Below are positions 28,319 through 41,139 of a stretch of DNA of 64,000 nucleotides, piece after piece. The notes under the pieces are model-generated. The model was given only the letters and a program-made list of their open reading frames with translations, did no database searches and had not been told where the DNA came from. The stretch covers positions 2,572,627 through 2,636,626 of the forward strand of contig OZ023217.1 of assembly GCA_963995525.1 (NCBI GenBank). Direction: 5' to 3'. Position 1 is the first letter of the stretch. The number at the start of each line of letters is the position of its first letter. A program made the translations under genes and the position numbers. Origin of the DNA: Escarpia spicata. Its lineage: Eukaryota; Annelida; Polychaeta; Sabellida; Siboglinidae.

Positions 28319-30035
28319 CTGTAGTGATTTAATTTCCCCCACAATACGTGGCAATGGCCAACCCATGAACCATCCATAGACAATGCAACAAAGTTGTTTA
28401 AGGGTGTTCAGTGAACATTTGCGTTTACCCTAAAAAGTCCTCCCTGCGACCAACAAAAGAATGTTTTGTTTAAAGCAACATATCTGGAGCAGAATTAAAC
28501 GCAGTGCTAGTGTAATTTAGCCAGGCATCTACTACACTCTGTAGGTAAGTTCCTTACATTTTAATTGCCCTACTTTCCTCTCCTGCTGCAAGTGCAGGCC
28601 CAGGGGTCACTGGAGTCATGAGGTCAAATGAGTGCATCTAGTGCTTGGAGGGCAGTGTGATGTTACCTTGGAAACAGTTATAAATAAATGGCCAGATGGG
28701 GTCAGGGTATTTCCCCCTGGATACATCCCACCCTCCTCACAGAGACCTCCAGAGGTGTCCTCTCACTAACATTAATAGGCATGTTCCCCAGGGCTATATT
28801 TACTGTCAAGAAAATATTTTATCTTTATTTCTTAATTATTATTGTTATGTTTAGCCAGACTCAGCATGCACACACAGGTATATCTATATAATTATGTATG
28901 ACACCAGTGTTATTATTATTTTGATACTTGATTAATATCAATTGTGACACTTAACTAGGGTTTCCGCCAGCAGGGTAAAATTACGTACCCAGAAGTAATT
29001 CTAGAGTACAGATACATACGTACCCAAGATAAATCCAGATTAATTTTTTTTTTTTAACATTCTGTGCAATGAAACTCATACTTGATGACGTTTCTGATGG
29101 TTAAGAATGAGCCCGTGCCGACACGTTTATGCTATTCTGTGATTGGCTAAATGTGGTATTCACTGAGGGATTGAAGCCTTCACCTCAGGATAGAACAAGA
29201 TGTAACGGTATATTGATAGGCCTATTGTAAAGAATACGGCATGCTGTCTTGGCTGTACATTTTTCGCGATGTTTTTCGAGTATTAATTGTTTCTTGGTGA
29301 AGAAAAATAACACAACAAGATACCTTACTACATAATGAATCAGACTATTTATTCTAACATGTGAAGGCAAGTTTACAATTTTCCTGCCGACTGCTACATT
29401 TGTCACTCATTCTCCTACGAAACATGGAAATGACCACCATGAGCCAGGCGGGATTTCCGACTCCAAATGCTGGGAAATCGCTTCTCCGAACATCTAGAAA
29501 TCCAATTTTTTCAGGCTAGGTGGTCTAAAAATTGACTAACACCATACAAAAATAATTTTTTCTGGCAGAAGCTTTGCTAACATTCAACATATCGATTGTG
29601 CGTGATTTGTTTGGAATGCATTGTGTAAAATATCAGTGAAAACCAGTCAGTCTGAATGATTAAATTACGTGGTGCACTTATTGGGACATGTTGTTTCTCG
29701 ATGCTAAATTTAGATGCATCCTGCTGTGATGTTTGCACTGGGGATTTTGGCTGAGGTATATAATTTGAAACACCTTACCTTATATGTACGTTGTGTGAGA
29801 TGGTTTATTGTTACTGTTTAGCAAACTTTCTTTAGTATTTTATAAAGTGTACTTGGAACGTTCTTCATGAAAATATATTATAATTTTGTCTGAAAATAAA
29901 CAGATGAATAGTAGACCTTGTCACGGTTTCTAAATTTGTGCCTACAAATTATTGTTGTTTTAATATGGAAGTCAAGAAGTGGGAACAGAGAGTATTTAAT
30001 TATGTATTTACTCTAAATGGTATTTCATGTTTCAG
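28319..30035. other. intron 2, 3' part
   Basis: Unique AT-rich sequence ending in the acceptor TTTCATGTTTCAG. A T-run lies at 29045-29055. Nothing else recognised. Confidence 0.55.
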
Positions 30036-30099
30036 GTGATGGAAACAAAGAATATGTTGTACTTGGTATCAGAATATGCACCAAACGGGGAAATATTCG
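30036..30099 (+). CDS. SIK2: salt-inducible kinase, coding exon 3
   Basis: A 64-nt exon after TTTCAG and before TTCG|GTGAGT; it enters in phase 0 and leaves in phase 1. It encodes residues 81-101 (VMETKNMLYL, VSEYAPNGEIF) plus the first base of Asp102. This is beta-4/beta-5 and the hinge. VMETKNMLYLV is identical to vertebrate SIK2 as I recall it. The gatekeeper position, before the EY hinge, is Ser92, whereas vertebrate SIK1/2 have Thr. The small side chain is kept. The exon is short but the reading frame and neighbours make it secure. Confidence 0.95.
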
Positions 30100-33000
30100 G
30101 TGAGTGAAATCTTTACTATTTCCTGCAGGTTGAATGTTTTCACCGTCTATTATGTGAATGACTTCCATCCCCTGACCTCGTGTGATGGGGATGGCAGAAT
30201 TGGTCAATAGAATTTACTGCTGTCGTTAAAGTTGAATACACAACATTGTCTTGTCAATCGGTAGCACCCGTTGGAATTGCCTGGGTTTACTAATGTTTTC
30301 TGGTTACTGGTGTAGAGTGGGGAATAGGTTTTAGGGTCTAATGTGAAAGACCCATAAATAGACTTCATATGCCCGCTAATAGGCAGTATAGTATGTTGGT
30401 TGAATTGTAGCTAATTTTATGAAGCGATGAGAAGGATTTGGGAGTTGTACAGGGGAAGGTTGTTGTGAAAATATGTGACTATATATTGTGAATATTGCAC
30501 CTGTACCTACAGGTAAATAAATTCATTATTATTTAATACACAAAGGAAGCAAGGCATTAAGGTGCAGTCATCTCTCAAAGCTAAATGTACTGAATGACAT
30601 CTTTCAAGTAGAACTGTGTTGAATACTATGATAATGGGCTGTTATTGTGTTCGGGTTTGAAGGCAGGACATTTGTGAGCCACACAGACTAACATGTAACA
30701 ACTGAGTATCTTGGAATGCATGAAGCGAGGAGAAAGGAGTTGCATAAGCCATTAATTCCTTCCCACTGATATGTTTATTGTTAGATTTACGAGGCAAAGG
30801 GTAGGTGTAGCCGTAATATCTATAGCTGCGCTGAATAATGGCTTTCGTTGTGTTTTCTCTGGATTGATTTCTCATTTAGCAGCAATGCCAACGCTGGCTT
30901 CATGGAGGCAGTTGGAGTCTGGTGGGTTTTATGTCTTCCGTTTAAAGGGCTGGGCTCTTGCTAGAATGGTAACTAGTGTTAAAATTAAGATTAAAACCTG
31001 TGGTGGTTTAAAAACAGACTGATAAGTATACAATAAACTACACCTGTGTGACCTTGAAAGTGTGACTGTGCTGTTTCAAGACTTGTGCACATTTTGTTCA
31101 CCACTCGTCGTTGCCCGCAATGTAGTTCAGAAGAGACACTAATTTACAAAAAGCTGCTGATCCCACCTACCTGGTGTCTATGTCAAGGAAAGTAAAAGGA
31201 CTCGCACCAGGAAATGAAAAACCTCTGGTGGTCTGTATCTCTAGTATTCTCTACCCGTCTTGCACGTAGGTGTGTAGTGCGTGCGTGCCTGCATGTATGT
31301 ACGATGCAACAAACGGCAACTGCACCCAGCTCAAAGATACTGTCGTCACATAAGATGTGACTAAGGAAAGGTGTGAGTTGTACTGGAAGAAGAAGAAGAA
31401 CTTATAAACAACTGGATGGTGGACATGTTCTTGGTATGAGTGACTCTTCTTTTTTGGGTCTCAATAATGGAAGCTTCACTGGTTGATGTCTACTAGGCTA
31501 GTGTTGATTCTGTCGATTCTAGTCTGTTGTGGCGTCTTCAGACAGGTCGGTCTGAGTTGTAGGTGAGCGAATGTTATGTCGCCACATATTTCCGGCCAGG
31601 TGTATTTTTAGGGGTATCCAGCTGACCTATTTAGACCCGAAATGTTGGAGCTGACAGGTCTGAACTAAACAGGCCAATCAAGTTATTTTCATTGGACAGA
31701 AAGAACAAGGTTATTACTTTGTAGTGTAGATTATAACGTCCATCCCCTGCTGCGTCCGTAGGGTAACGCAGGTAGGCTGACTTACGTACTGTTCTTGCCA
31801 TAATCCTTTATTGCTAACAGGTTGTTTGAAATTTGAGCGGTGGATGTATTTTACGTGCCTGGCATTTAGTGTAGTTTTGTTTTGAGTATGTTAAACCGGC
31901 TATTTCATGTGTAGTGAATATAATGTATGCAGAAATGTTGAGGTCGAGAAGAGACTACTGTTGGTGGTGTGTCAACTGGCCGTATGTCTTTTTCTTTCTT
32001 CTATGCAGAATGAACTGGAGTTTAAACTGAAATGAAACTGACAGCGACTAAACATGTTATGTTTTGTTAGAGTTAACATTATATCAATGAGTAGGATGAA
32101 TGGCGACGAGTGCCAATATTGCTGGGGACATAGATTACACGATCTGTAGTTCCATTTACAGTTAATAATGTAATTGATTACATTCCGGATTACACCTGTA
32201 ATCAAACTAAGTTCCCGATAGTGACTCACATCCCAGGATAGAGTAGATAAATAGTTTGTTATTATATTTCTGCAGTGACCCCCCCTTAAGTAAATTATAG
32301 CTGTGATAACCATGGGTTCCCTGTGGGACTTCCCGCGGTGACGAGACATCACTGTAACACTGGAAACAACATCTCTTTGTGCCTCGTAACTTTCCCGCAG
32401 CGTTACATGTGATAGGAAGGTGCGATAATGCGCATCGTATTGTCCACAAAAACACCAAGAAGCGTGCTTGGGCTGAGGTGTGCCAGCAAACGTTTGTGGG
32501 TCTGTCGGAAGCCGGTGTGATTTAATAGCGAGTTGTTGAGTAACGTGTGACTACACTGACACAACAATGGTCGCAGTATCACGGTCACGGCAGTCACGGT
32601 TGTCACTTAAAGCATAAATTTTGTCCCGTGCATATTTGTTGTGGAATTGCGTTGTGAATTTACTACGGCCTTTGTGGGTTGTAACGGTGTTGGATCTTGC
32701 AACACAAGTCAAGTTGTTGTGATTTCTTTCATGCAGGGACTTCGGTGTTGCCTTGTGTGTGGTCTTGAGTTAGGTCCAATATATTTTGTCTCGTTTTCAA
32801 TGACATTTTGTCAGAACTGCCAGCTAAATTATGTTCCAATTTGCATGAAACCCTTGACTCGGTCGAACAAGATGGTAGTGTAGATATGACTACCGCAAAA
32901 GATAATTTATAGATTTATACATTGCATGTTATGTAGCTCACAAGAAACTGGAGTCTCATCTCTGGATTAATTCGTAATAAAGCTCCTCATCCTGAAGTAT

Positions 33001-33309
33001 TGTACGTTTGAAGAAAACAATTTTGTAGCTAAAGTCATCTTAATTGAACCAAGTTGCTTTTTTACACTATTTCACTCAAAAATAAATCTTTTACTGTTAT
33101 CCCACAACAGGTGAGAAATGTTACTCTTTACTCAAGATAATTGTGTTCTTATATATTGCATTCTAAAAACAAAAACACTTCCTGCTCGCCTGCCATGCCA
33201 CGTACCGCCTGTGTCCTCAGCACATTGAGGCTAGGCGTGTATAGGAGGAAAAAGAAGTTCACATTTGTGCAACTGTACATTCATTGTGCTGGAAAATCTG
33301 GTTGTGCAT
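30100..33309. other. SIK intron 3, 5' part: nothing recognised
   Basis: Intron 3 runs 30100-55408 (25,309 bp). About a third of it is tandem repeat, but this first 3.2 kb is unique sequence. Short simple runs (GAAGAAGAAG near 31390) occur. No exon-like ORF with kinase homology was seen. Confidence 0.55.
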
Positions 33310-33652
33310 ACTGTGTTCAGCTGTCACTATTTTTGTGTCTCACAAAAATAGTGCAAAGACAACAAATCTGGGATTTTGTCTAGTTAATGGAATGGGTGGG
33401 AAAATATTTTTGGTTGAGTGACATTGCTTTTGAATGGCACCTTTAAGAGATTACGTGCATGAGCAATTTCAACCACACCTTTTAGGCTGTCACTATTTTT
33501 GTGTCTCACAAAAATAGTGTAAAGACAAAAAATCTTGGAATTTGTCTAGTTAATGGAATGAGTGGGAAAATATTTTTGGTTGAGTGACATTGCTTTTGAA
33601 TGGCACCTTTAAGAGATTATGTGAATGAGCAATTTCAACCACACCTTTTAGG
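33310..33652. repeat. 166-bp direct duplication carrying a perfect hairpin
   Basis: Two adjacent copies of about 166 bp are nearly identical. Each contains the palindrome CACTATTTTTGTG-TCT-CACAAAAATAGTG (33325-33353 and 33491-33519), a perfect 13-bp stem with a 3-nt loop. Differences include GTGC/GTGT and ACGTGCATG/ATGTGAATG. Confidence 0.92.
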
Positions 33653-35561
33653 CAGTGTACATTTCTGCAGAAAAAGGTAACTTAAATATGTGTGTCTGTG
33701 GTGGCATAAAACATGGGAATTATATATTTAGTAGTAGACAACTGACTGTTGTTAATGTGAGAGGGTACAGGGTACTAAAGGGTTACCTTGACTTGGTTTA
33801 CACAAGTAGTAGTGTTAGGTGCGTTTAGAATGCTTAATAGAAAGAGTGATTGTTTCATGACCTCCGATCGGCATTACACACACGCACGGACGCACGCACA
33901 CATGCACATGCACAGATGATGATTTCTCGCAGTATTTATAGCTGACGTTTAACAAACATGACTTAAATCTGAAGTTTTTGCAGTGGTCCAACAAGGTGAG
34001 TCCTCTTTCATCAAGGGACACCTACCGGTAGCAGTTTATTACTGGAAGAACTATTCTATTACAATGTTCTATAATTTTAATGCCAGATATTTTATAATTT
34101 TATTTTCACTTGACACGATAAACAAACATGACACGCAAAGTGGCTGAATGCAAGTTTGGTAAGCAAGGTTGTGCTGGAATGCCATGTTCTCGGGTGGTTA
34201 TTATCGTGACAGTTAGTGTCAAATGGAGGCGTTTTGCCGATAAAATATGCGAAGTGTTAGCAGCATGATCAAGCAGAATCGACTAGCCATGATCAATGTC
34301 AGTGAAATATTTCATAAGCCCCGCAGATCAACAGTGGCATGTCACGTTGCGTTTGCCGCGCGATTAGTCCCCATTAGCACGAAGTGGGCGCGGTGCCACC
34401 TGTGGGCACTGCAGGAACTGTTAACGCTCTTGAAGCGAGCACCACAGAATGACAGATTGGAAAAAGTGCTGCAATTTTATTTTAAATTTCCCGTGCCTGC
34501 AAACTGACCAAGTGTGGTTCCGTGACGTGATTGGATGACATCCCGATTGATGTAAACGACTCTCACAGCTCTAGAAATCCTCAGGGTCCCGGCTGTTTGT
34601 GTGCGTTTTGATGAATTGTTTATGGGATGTTTAGCAACTGGTACCATCGTTTGAGAAAACCCCTTGATTGGCACCAGACAGGCATTCTGCAGTGTGCCAA
34701 TAGTATTTTGGTGACAGGATGAAAACAAATGCAAAGAGGAGGGGGGGGGTCCGTGACATTCATTTACTCATTCTGTCCCAGTCTTGTGATGTCCAACAGA
34801 AAACTGACACTTGCAAAGCTGTCTGTTGGTGTTTTGTTCTGTGTGTCGTCACTTTAAAGTGACACAGGCCGCAAGGTGTAGGAAATGTCTAAAGCCAAAG
34901 TAATTCTTCATAACCGTTTCATTATGTACATGTTTCAGAAGTCACGTGCCGAAAATGTGCCAAAAAAACTAAAAGAAATATAAAAAATATCTGGAGTACA
35001 TGTGAATGTTGACTTTGTTCGCATTTCTCTTTACACGTGTATATTTTGTTTACGTTTTGTTTAATATAGTTATATACTTATATTTACATAGAGTCTGTTA
35101 ATACATACTTTTGCACATTCAGTTTGTTTACTGCGTACAACATTCAAATTGTCAACAACATTTTATGAAACAGAATTTGCTGTGCAGTATCCTTTAACAG
35201 ACTTTAACAAGAAAACTATGGAAAACAACAAACAGCTTTGGTTCAATGTCACGGTGACATTACTGACAGGACATCAGAACTGCTAACATAACCATGCAAT
35301 ACAGCAAAAAAAAGTTTCACCCATCTATTTTATTTGAGTGATGTCTGACCAGGTATGTTCTGTTGATGATGCAATCCACGTGTGGCTAATGTGGCTTGTG
35401 GGCTTAAGTTGCCGTTACAGCAATCTAAAAGAAGCGCATGTATTTTGACACTGGACTATGCGTTGCTAGGCAACGGAATTTATGTGCAGAAATCTAATCT
35501 GGACAGTAAAAAGACAGACATCTGAAGGCTAGAGACAGCAGTGTATGTATATACTCCAGTA
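33653..35561. other. intron 3 unique sequence
   Basis: It contains a short CACA/CGCA-rich piece near 33877-33913 and a G-run at 34740-34749. The block 34230-34530 is somewhat GC-richer with an 86-codon frame, but no domain is recognised. Confidence 0.5.
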
Positions 35562-35946
35562 GACAGAGATAGACATTAACCCTTGTCCACTTGGTGCTGG
35601 GTCCTCAAGGTGTGATCAAACATGGTGGCAACTAAGAGGAGAGATAGACATTAACCCTTATCCACTTGGTGCTGGGTCCTCAAGGTGTCATCAAACATGG
35701 TGGCAACTAAGAGGAGAGATAGACATTAACCCTTGTCCACTTGGTGCTGGGTCCTCAAGGTGTCATCAAACATGGTGGCAACTAAGAGGAGAGATAGACA
35801 TTAACCCTTGTCCACTTGGTGCTGGGTCCTCAAGGTGTCATCAAACATGGTGGCAACTAAGAGGAGAGATATACATTAACCCTTGTCCACTTGGTGCTGG
35901 GTCCTCAAGGTGTCATCAAACATGGTGGCAACTAAGAGGAGAGATA
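35562..35946. repeat. 75-bp minisatellite, 5 copies
   Basis: The period is 75 bp, with landmarks GAGATAGACATTAACCCTTG, TCCACTTGGTGCTGGGTCCT and ACATGGTGGCAACTAAGAGG. Copies are almost identical, so expansion is recent. Confidence 0.95.
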
Positions 35947-36174
35947 CCAGTCTATCAAGCAATGTTATGTAAGAATTAAATCACAGCAGTCGGCTGAAGT
36001 TGAAAATGTAGATGAGTCTGCGGTGTGTCCAGGGTTAGCTCTGTCTTCTGTGTGTAGGGAGATTTATAGAAGGGGTTGGTTTTGTGACAGTTTTCAGTAA
36101 GATTTCGAGTGAAGTGTTAGTGAGCTGAAGATGTGGTCAGATATATGTAGCAAAACAGGAGAGTTAGATTCAGT

Positions 36175-36530
<356 letters not shown>

Positions 36531-37089
36531 CCGCGCACGAGCGTACCCAGTCCATGTTTTTTATGTAGGCAGTGTTAGTTAATGGGGCAGATTTGTGTTT
36601 GATGTTTTTATGCCATGTTGCAAGAGGTAGTGAGTGAAATGTCAGGAGTGCACGGCACAGATTGGTGGGGCGCAGATTGGTGGGGCGCAGGTCGCAGTTC
36701 GCAGGGTTGACATACATGGGAAGTCAGAGCATTCCTGCCCAGTGATGAGGAAAGATCATCGGCAAGAAGTATACCTCAAAGATCACAGAGCTCCGTGGAG
36801 CATCATAACTCTTACAGTTGTGTAAAACCACTGGAGAAAGATTCAGTCAAAATAAATCACTGGTGTGAATTGCCTTGAAATGTAATTGACTCGATCATGA
36901 CAATTTTGTGAGCCCATTGCAAAGTACGCCGAGTCCACCCAACCTAGGTGAGTCTACACAGACCCACCCTGTCTTCACCAGCTTGTAACCATGACAACGG
37001 GTGTGAGAATACCTTGCCCCAGACAGAGATAATGTCATGTGATTGTTTCCCTACTCCGCCTGCAAGGATCAGTGGAGCAGTTCACTTTG
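36531..37089. other. intron 3 unique sequence
   Basis: Includes three tandem copies of a 15-bp GATTGGTGGGGCGCA-like word (36659-36695). Nothing else recognised. Confidence 0.55.
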
Positions 37090-37280
37090 TTCAGACGCAT
37101 TGTTTCAACTTCGTTCTGTCAGCACTGCGACAAGATTTCCTTGCAAAATCAATAAGCCATTTCATTTCTGTTCGCTGTTTTTTTGTTTTCGTACAGATTA
37201 CTGGATTTATGGAGACTCGGGGCACTGCACTTCAAAAAATGACAAGTACGTTTAGGGCAGGCAAACTTATGAACCGACGC
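37090..37280 (+). repeat. dispersed repeat, copy A
   Basis: This stretch aligns with the reverse complement of about 42995-43175. Shared words include GACGCATTGT.TCAACTT.GTTC, ATAAG.CA.TTTT, TTTGTGGAGA/TTTATGGAGA, GGCAC..CACTT and ACAAGTACGT/GCAAGTGCGT. I infer an interspersed element; no family is recognised. Confidence 0.6.
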
Positions 37281-37466
37281 TAATTAATAAGTAAGAGATT
37301 TGTGGCTGAGCTAGACAGGGAGTTGTCATTTTTCTTTTCTAGACTTCCTCCAGAATCGTTTGTGCTTTGATAGGAATCTTTCAGTGTTTTGTCTCTCAGT
37401 GAAATGTTTAGGTGTGAAGTGGATATTTTATCACATAAATTAGTGAATAGTATGCAAATTTACCAG

Positions 37467-40400
37467 TACAGTCGAAACCTTGGGGTATGGACACCTCGGT
37501 AATATAGCCACCTCGCAGTTGTGGTCAGCCTAGTACAGTCAATCCAAAAGTACCTGTGTAATGGTAACATTTGGCAAATATTGGATGGTGACCTTGCAAT
37601 TGCCAAGGGTGAGCTTCTTAATGTAGTTCCACTGTATGACAACATGATACCTTTATTTGTATCATTGATTCATTGTACGTAGTTTCACTATGTCAGTTGG
37701 CTCAGTGTATTATTATTGAGGTTCCACTGTATGACAACATGATACCTTTATTTGTATCATTGATTCATTGTACATAGTTTCACTATGTCAGTTGGCTCAG
37801 TGTATTATTATTGAGGTTCCACTGTATGACAACATGATACCTTTATTTGTATCATTGATTCATTGTACGTAGTTTCACTATGTCAGTTAGCTCGGTGTAT
37901 TATTATTGAGGTTCCACTGTATGACAGCGTGATACCTTTATTTGTATCATTGATTCATTGTACGTAGTTTCACTGTGTCAGTTAGCTCGGTGTATTATTA
38001 TTGAGGTTCCACTGTATGACAGCGTGATACCTTTATTTGTATCATTGATTCATTGTACGTAGTTTCACTATGTCAGTTGGCTCAGTGTATTATTATTGAG
38101 GTTCCACTGTATGACAGCGTGATACCTTTATTTGTATCATTGATTCATTGTACGTAGTTTCACTATGTCAGTTAGCTCGGTGTATTATTATTGAGGTTCC
38201 ACTGTATGACAGCGTGATACCTTTATTTGTATCATTGATTCATTGTACATAGTTTCACTATGTCAGTTAGCTCGGTGTATTATTATTGAGGTTCCACTGT
38301 ATGACAGCGTGATACCTTTATTTGTATCATTGATTCATTGTACGTAGTTTCACTATGTCAGTTAGCTCGGTGTATTATTATTGAGGTTCCATTGTATGAC
38401 AGCGTGATACGTTTATTTGTATCATTGATTCATTGTACATAGTTTCACTATGTAAGTTAGCTCAGTGTATTATTATTGAGGTTCCACTGTATGACAGCGT
38501 GATACCTTTATTTGTATCATTGATTCATTGTACGTAGTTTCACTATGTCAGTTAGCTCAGTGTATTATTATTGAGGTTCCACTGTATGACAGCGTGATAC
38601 CTTTATTTGTATCATTGATTCATTGTATGTAGTTTCACTATGTAAGTTAGCTCGGTGTATTATTATTGAGGTTCCATTGTATGACAGCGTGATACGTTTA
38701 TTTGTATCATTGATTCATTGTACATAGTTTCACTATGTAAGTTAGCTCAGTGTATTATTATTGAGGTTCCACTGTATGACAGCGTGATACCTTTATTTGT
38801 ATCATTGATTCATTGTACGTAGTTTCACTATGTCAGTTAGCTCAGTGTATTATTATTGAGGTTCCACTGTATGACAGCGTGATACCTTTATTTGTATCAT
38901 TGATTCATTGTACATAGTTTCACTATGTCAGTTAGCTCGGTGTATTATTATTGAGGTTCCACTGTATGACAGCGTGATACCTTTATTTGTATCATTGATT
39001 CATTGTACGTAGTTTCACTATGTCAGTTAGCTCGGTGTATTATTATTGAGGTTCCACTGTATGACAGCGTGATACCTTTATTTGTATCATTGATTCATTG
39101 TACGTAGTTTCACTATGTCAGTTGGCTCGGTGTATTATTATTGAGGTTCCACTGTATGACAGCGTGATACCTTTATTTGTATCATTGATTCATTGTACGT
39201 AGTTTCACTATGTCAGTTAGCTCGGTGTATTATTATTGAGGTTCCACTGTATGACAGAGTGATACCTTTATTTGTATCATTGATTCATTGTACGTAGTTT
39301 CACTATGTCAGTTGGCTCAGTGTATTATTATTGAGGTTCCACTGTATGACAGCGTGATACCTTTGTTTGTATCATTGATTCATTGTATGTAGTTTCACTA
39401 TGTCAGTTAGCTCGGTGTATTATTATTGAGGTTCCATTGTATGACAGCGTGATACCTTTGTTTGTATCATTGATTCATTGTACGTAGTTTCACTATGTCA
39501 GTTAGCTCGGTGTATTATTATTGAGGTTCCATTGTATGACAGCGTGATATCTTTGTTTGTATCATTGATTCATTGTACGTAGTTTCACTGTGTCAGTTAG
39601 CTCGGTGTATTATTATTGAGGTTTCACTGTATGACAGCGTGATACCTTTATTTGTATCATTGATTCATTGTACGTAGTTTCACTATGTCAGTTGGCTCAG
39701 TGTATTATTATTGAGGTTCCACTGTATGACAGCGTGATACCTTTATTTGTATCATTGATTCATTGTACGTAGTTTCACTATGTCAGTTGGCTCGGTGTAT
39801 TATTATTGAGGTTCCATTGTATGACAGCGTGATACCTTTATTTGTATCATTGATTCATTGTACGTAGTTTCACTATGTCAGTTAGCTCGGTGTATTATTA
39901 TTGAGGTTCCACTGTATGACAGCGTGATACCTTTATTTGTATCATTGATTCATTGTACATAGTTTCACTATGTCAGTTAGCTCGGTGTATTATTATTGAG
40001 GTTCCACTGTATGACAGCGTGATACCTTTATTTGTATCATTGATTCATTGTACGTAGTTTCACTGTGTCAGTTAGCTCGGTGTATTATTATTGAGGTTTC
40101 ACTGTATGACAGCATGATACCTTTATTTGTATCATTGATTCATTGTACGTAGTTTCACTATGTCAGTTGGCTCAGTGTATTATTATTGAGGTTCCACTGT
40201 ATGACAGCGTGATACCTTTGTTTGTATCATTGATTCATTGTATGTAGTTTCACTATGTCAGTTAGCTCGGTGTATTATTATTGAGGTTCCATTGTATGAC
40301 AGCGTGATACCTTTGTTTGTATCATTGATTCATTGTACGTAGTTTCACTATGTCAGTTAGCTCGGTGTATTATTATTGAGGTTCCATTGTATGACAGCGT

Positions 40401-40663
40401 GATATCTTTGTTTGTATCATTGATTCATTGTACGTAGTTTCACTATGTCAGTTAGCTCGGTGTATTATTCTTAAAACCATCATATTATAATAATTATGCT
40501 TAGAAGCTTACTTTATGGTCACGTCGGTAATACAGCCACCTTTTAATTAAGGGCACTCTAGAGCAGTCCCAGACATACAGTAAACTATAGGATATTTGTC
40601 ACCTCACTATTCAGGTCACTTGTCCAGTCCCAAAGGTGTCCTTAATAGAGAGATTCCACTGTA
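37467..40663. mobile_element. pogo/Tigger-like inverted-repeat element containing a satellite array
   Basis: The left end TACAGTCGAAACCTTGG (37467) followed by GGACACCTCGG pairs with the right end GAGATTCCACTGTA (to 40663) preceded by AAAGGTGTCCTTAATAGA. Read inwards, both ends start TACAGT(C/G)GAA and share GGACACCT. This is the form of pogo/Tigger-type terminal repeats with TA targets. There is no transposase ORF, so it is non-autonomous. Most of its 3.2 kb is the 95-bp array at 37626-40469. A solo end of the same family lies at 47687. Confidence 0.65.
37626..40469. repeat. 95-bp satellite array, about 30 copies
   Basis: The period is exactly 95 bp, with landmarks GTTCCACTGTATGACAGCG, ACCTTTATTTGTATCATTG and AGTTTCACTATGTCAGTTAG. 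Each unit contains GAGGTTCCACTGTA, a copy of the terminal repeat of the surrounding element, so the array probably grew from its end. Variant blocks recur 285 bp (38391 and 38676) and 855 bp (39361 and 40216) apart, three and nine units respectively, showing block duplication. Confidence 0.95.
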
Positions 40664-40700
40664 TAATATATATATATATATATATAAATATATATATATT
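40664..40700. repeat. AT dinucleotide run
   Basis: TATATATA run directly after the right end of the Tigger-like element, as if the element inserted into a TA-rich target. Confidence 0.8.
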
Positions 40701-40861
40701 GATAGTTTTACTGCGGAATGTTCTCGTAAGTTCACATTAATCCAGAATTGGTTCAAACCCCCTCCCAGGCTCCCACCCCAATAAGTGGTATGGGATTTGC
40801 GATTTTTATGACCCAGAATTTTATTAGGGTAGGCGAGAGAAAATTAAGCGACAGAAGCAAT

Positions 40862-41139
40862 GTGGAGACGTCGCAATGGTTGGCTTATTGAGATATACAG
40901 TTGGAGACGTCGCAATGGTTGGCTTATTGAGATACACAGTTGGAGACGTCGCAATGGTTGGCTTATTGAGATACACAGTTGGAGACGTCGCAATGGTTGG
41001 CTTATTGAAATACACAGTTGGAGACGTCGCAATGGTTGGCTTATTGAGATACACAGTTGGAGACATCGCAATGGTTGGCTTATTGAGATACACAGTTGGA
41101 GACGTCGCAATGGTTGGCTTATTGAGATACACAGTTGGA
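40862..41139. repeat. 39-bp minisatellite, 7 copies
   Basis: The period is 39 bp, with landmarks TGGAGACGTCGCAATGG and TTGGCTTATTGAGATACACA. Six of seven copies keep the palindrome GACGTC; one has GACATC. Because 39 is divisible by 3 and the unit lacks stops, both strands stay open in several frames. This is not coding evidence. Confidence 0.95.

Noticed and set aside
36948..37283. 111-codon frame in intron 3
   Set aside because: Overlaps the dispersed repeat that recurs at 42995-43175; not a gene-specific signal.
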